64,000 nucleotides of DNA, from positions 22,941,009 to 23,005,008 of the forward strand of contig JAJLRJ010000014.1 in the NCBI GenBank assembly GCA_024195265.1. The letters are read 5' to 3'. How positions within the stretch are numbered: position 1 is the first letter of the stretch; every line of letters starts with the position of its first letter. Positions 61,133 through 64,000 of this stretch are shown here, in pieces. The DNA comes from Dendrophyllia cribrosa (Eukaryota; Cnidaria; Anthozoa; Scleractinia; Dendrophylliidae). The notes beneath the pieces were generated by a model. The model saw only the letters and a program-made list of their open reading frames with translations. It ran no database searches and was not told the DNA's origin. A program made the position numbers and the translations under genes.

Positions 61133-61255
61133 AGCTAGGTGGTACAGTGGTACGGTAGGATATGTAAGCCTAACCCTAGCTGAGGTCACAGGTTCAATCC
61201 TGAGTGGGATTTTAGATTTTCTTTTTTACACTTAAAAATTTATTGAAAATAAAAT
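61133..61255 (+). mobile_element. tRNA-derived SINE
   Basis: Box A TGGTACAGTGG (about 61140-61150) and box B GGTTCAATCCT (61191-61201) at tRNA-like spacing, followed by a body ending TGAAAATAAAATTC. It is a degenerate, tRNA-like head, not a folding tRNA gene. Confidence 0.65.
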
Positions 61256-62922
61256 TCAGTGTCGACATTACGTTTTATAATTCTCAATAAGTGTCCGAGG
61301 TGGTGTCGGTGGATGGAATCTAATGCTGACCCCCCCTGGACAACGCTGCTAAAATACTCCAAGAATCGTTACGTGGAGTATTTTGTCACGTGACACAATG
61401 AAATAGTCCACTCAGAAAAATACCATAATAATCTTTTATGTGCAGGCTCAGCCTCACCGGTGTGTAATTATTCAAGTCTCCTTTGTTAGAATGGCACAAT
61501 GGAATTCAGAGTGCATGTAGGAACGCTAGGATGTCGCATTGTGTGTTCGTATACAAATGTGCACCGTATGCAAATTGCTAAGAAGTTGAAGCATGGCCAA
61601 GCAGTTCGTGCTGAAAACAAAAGAAATATTTGGAAAAATCAGGCTCACATTAAGCACCACCCAAACCTGCACTTTAAAGAGTATTATGGTATTTTTCATG
61701 GTTTCTGGAGTGGGGAAGGCCGTTTTCGGAGGTTATTTTCAGCCATTGGTATCCCTGTTAGATGGGGTCTTGAAATTATCTGTGTTGATAGAAATAGGGA
61801 CAATCAGCTATGAAGGTTTTTGAAACATCTGGACTGGTATCAATTTTAAATCAGTTATTGGTAGTTTGCACGGCGACCATGTTGGATGACGGAAACAATT
61901 ATCAATTATTTGACGAGGTTGAACAAAATATTGTGATTTGTCAGTGGCGAGCACATCAATTATTTGCCAAAACCGGAGGCTGAGGTAAATGATTTATCTG
62001 CGAGACACTGACACATCACAATATTATGCGATAGCGGAGTTCAATAATTGTTTTATCATTTTATCACTGAGTTTGTTTTTTAATTTTATATTTATTCATG
62101 ACTGCTACAACAGGTCAGAAATCAGGCTTCCATTGTAGAGGACAGGAGCAGAACAATTATTCGCAGCAAAAGAACTTTGCACTGTTATGCGCATGAGCAG
62201 AATTATTCGCAGGCAGCTATTTGCAGGTCACAGGGTGGGCTCTCGGCCAACGAAAAGGAAGGAAAAAATACAGTTAATGGTAATCTAAATTATTCCCATA
62301 AAAATAGGCTTTTATTCCCAAAGAATGGAAATTTCATAGTCCTGTCATCCAACATGGCCGCCACCGCCATACTCCACCGCGGTCAAACGTCTGAGGCGTT
62401 TTTCGTTTTATTTAGTGGGATTTTATTTAATATTAAATGGAAATATGGGCAAGGATGAATAAAAAAATTAGTTGACGTTACTATCTTTTAATTTTTCTCA
62501 AAATGATGAGCTTTTTTCCGTTGAAAACTGACCAAACCTCTTTGCGCCTGATCAAAATTATGTTGGAAAATGGCGGCGACAATTCTGCAGTTCACAGTTT
62601 TTAAACGCTTAGAACTTTTTTAGTAAACTTTCAAAACGTTTGGTAAATTGACAGTGTATTGGCAATATTTTAAACATTAAACAGTGAAAATGACAACCTC
62701 AACTTTTAAGTACTTTGCTTAACTTTTGCAAATGTCTCTCGTTTGACCGCGGTTAACCGCCATACAAACCACAATGGACTAAATGCTCCTGTTCCCAGGC
62801 TCTTTGCTGACGGCACCAGAGACAAGCCGGGGGCCTGGGAAACAATATTGAATTACTCGACGATAAAACTAAATGGCTTTTCTTTATTTTTTAATATTGT
62901 TATCCTTTATATATTTACAGTG
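61256..62922. other. NPHP3 downstream region, no convincing gene
   Basis: Two overlapping frames (61499-61813, 61593-61823) have no recognised homology. ATGGC-rich motifs (AACATGGCCGCC at 62349, AATGGCGGCGAC at 62569) resemble YY1 sites but no gene is visible beside them. Confidence 0.4.
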
Positions 62923-63382
62923 GGATGCGCCTTACCATGAGCACCCGACAAACGTTTTTAAAAGTTAGCCGAACAGAGAACACGAATTCAATTGACGTGC
63001 ACGCCGCCTTGCAAAGTTAAGCCACTCAAATGTAATCTTGTCGCTTCGTAATTTTCACAGGAGTGAAAATTAAAGTTATTTACAAAATACGAAGCTTTTA
63101 TTCACTTTATTATTTTTATTTACTAAGAAAACACTTAGCAGGCTCATTAACAAGTGCAGCCGGCTTTTTCTGGCTTGTTCACCTTCAAAATCTCCCAAAG
63201 TCTTTGTTTTCTAGTGAAATTTCAGCCGGTGATAAGTTCTCTTTCAGGTCGTGAAATTAGCCGGTAGCCGGCTCTTAGCTACATCCCTGATTACCGCAGT
63301 TACAAAAATGATTATAAGATTTAGCTGGTGATATCGTGCAAACTTATAAAAAATTGGGTTCTCCGGTAAGGCGCGTCGCATG
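62923..63382. mobile_element. inverted-repeat element
   Basis: GGATGCGCCTTACC.. at the left and GGTAAGGCGCGTCGCATG at the right form imperfect inverted ends. The interior (63150-63285) has repeated AGCCGG motifs and may be a further nested element. Confidence 0.6.
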
Positions 63383-64000
63383 AAAGGGAAAATAGATTTT
63401 ATTTATAACAAATCAAATATTATATACTTTTTGTTTGAAGTCTTTTTTACTTATGGGACTCAAACACCAGGAAATGTTATGTTTTATGCCTTTTATAAAA
63501 GACAGATTTTTAAAGACTAATATACGTTAAATACACCCTTGTAAATAAAGGAACGAATTTTATAATACTAAATATGAAACAGTTTTTATGGCATTGTTAA
63601 TAAACTTTTTAACTTTAACACCATTTACAGAAAATAAAAGGAAGAATTAACACTTTTTCGACTTTCTAGTAGCTTTATTTAAATTTTTTAAATATATTTT
63701 GTACTCCTCGATCTTCTGAAAAACTGGCTCAGTTTTGCTCATTAACCAATTTCTATTGTTTTAATATTCAATGGCGATTTTCTCTATTAATAAAAGAGCT
63801 GTGATTACGAAATTTTCACAAAATATTTACTTTCGTATCGTCTTTCTAATGTGCGTGAAAGTTATCTGCAAATCCCCCTTTTCGAGAAGATATTAGCCAT
63901 GAATATTCGGACAAAAGAAATTGGTTAATGTGCTTAAAATGGTATTCATCGATTTTCTGGAAACTGGCTCAAGTTCGCTCATTAACCAATTTCTATTGTT
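63383..64000. other. AT-rich sequence with a direct repeat
   Basis: CTCATTAACCAATTTCTATT occurs at about 63739 and 63979 with related flanks (AAACTGGCTCA), about 240 bases apart; the second copy runs off the window. No gene is recognised. Confidence 0.5.

Noticed and set aside
61499..61823. Two overlapping plus-strand ORFs (104 and 76 codons) downstream of NPHP3
   Set aside because: No recognisable family, overlapping frames both open, and no splice or poly(A) context. Kept only as an unrecognised region.

Overview
The window is eukaryotic nuclear DNA from an animal, most likely an anthozoan cnidarian (coral or sea-anemone type). The grounds are the AT-rich, intron-heavy layout, the dense population of short inverted-repeat transposons, an L1/Tx1-type LINE, tRNA-derived SINEs and repeat tails ending in AATAAA plus (TTG)n. 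The taxon is inferred from style, not from a marker gene. No bacterial, CRISPR or intact viral feature is present.

One gene dominates. A complete plus-strand orthologue of nephrocystin-3 (NPHP3) runs from an ATG at 6246 to a TGA at 60634-60636. I assembled 33 coding exons by hand from splice signals, reading phase and similarity to vertebrate nephrocystin-3. All phases join cleanly into 1367 codons (human NPHP3 is about 1330). The order is an N-myristoylation signal, a coiled coil, a conserved linker, a STAND-type NTPase with Walker A and B motifs, and a C-terminal TPR array. This is a protein of the ciliary inversin compartment. Intron 1 alone is about 15.9 kb.

Upstream (1-6245) are two weakly supported exons that could be the 3' end of another plus-strand gene (518-620, 2212-2304), an orphan exon candidate (4487-4641), a 106-bp satellite array and a TTCGCG-rich inverted-repeat element. 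Downstream of the NPHP3 stop are a foldback repeat, a SINE and an inverted-repeat element, with no convincing gene.

The introns are a transposon record. They hold: eight copies of a TTAA-flanked MITE whose core is homologous to a 106-bp satellite; other TTAA MITE families; CAGGG-ended hAT-like elements with 5-bp target duplications, several of them nested; foldback palindromes; a decayed Ty3/gypsy pol fragment; a young 5'-truncated LINE with an intact reverse transcriptase ORF and a 15-bp target duplication in intron 15; a 17-bp minisatellite with a 170-bp higher-order period in intron 25; and a 34-bp repeat in intron 9 that repeatedly copies the exon 9 splice donor.

The most interesting material is repeat biology rather than a new gene system: the MITE/satellite relationship, transposons sitting directly against splice signals, and the 5-bp-duplication CAGGG family, whose insertion history can be read from an empty-site paralogue inside the same window.
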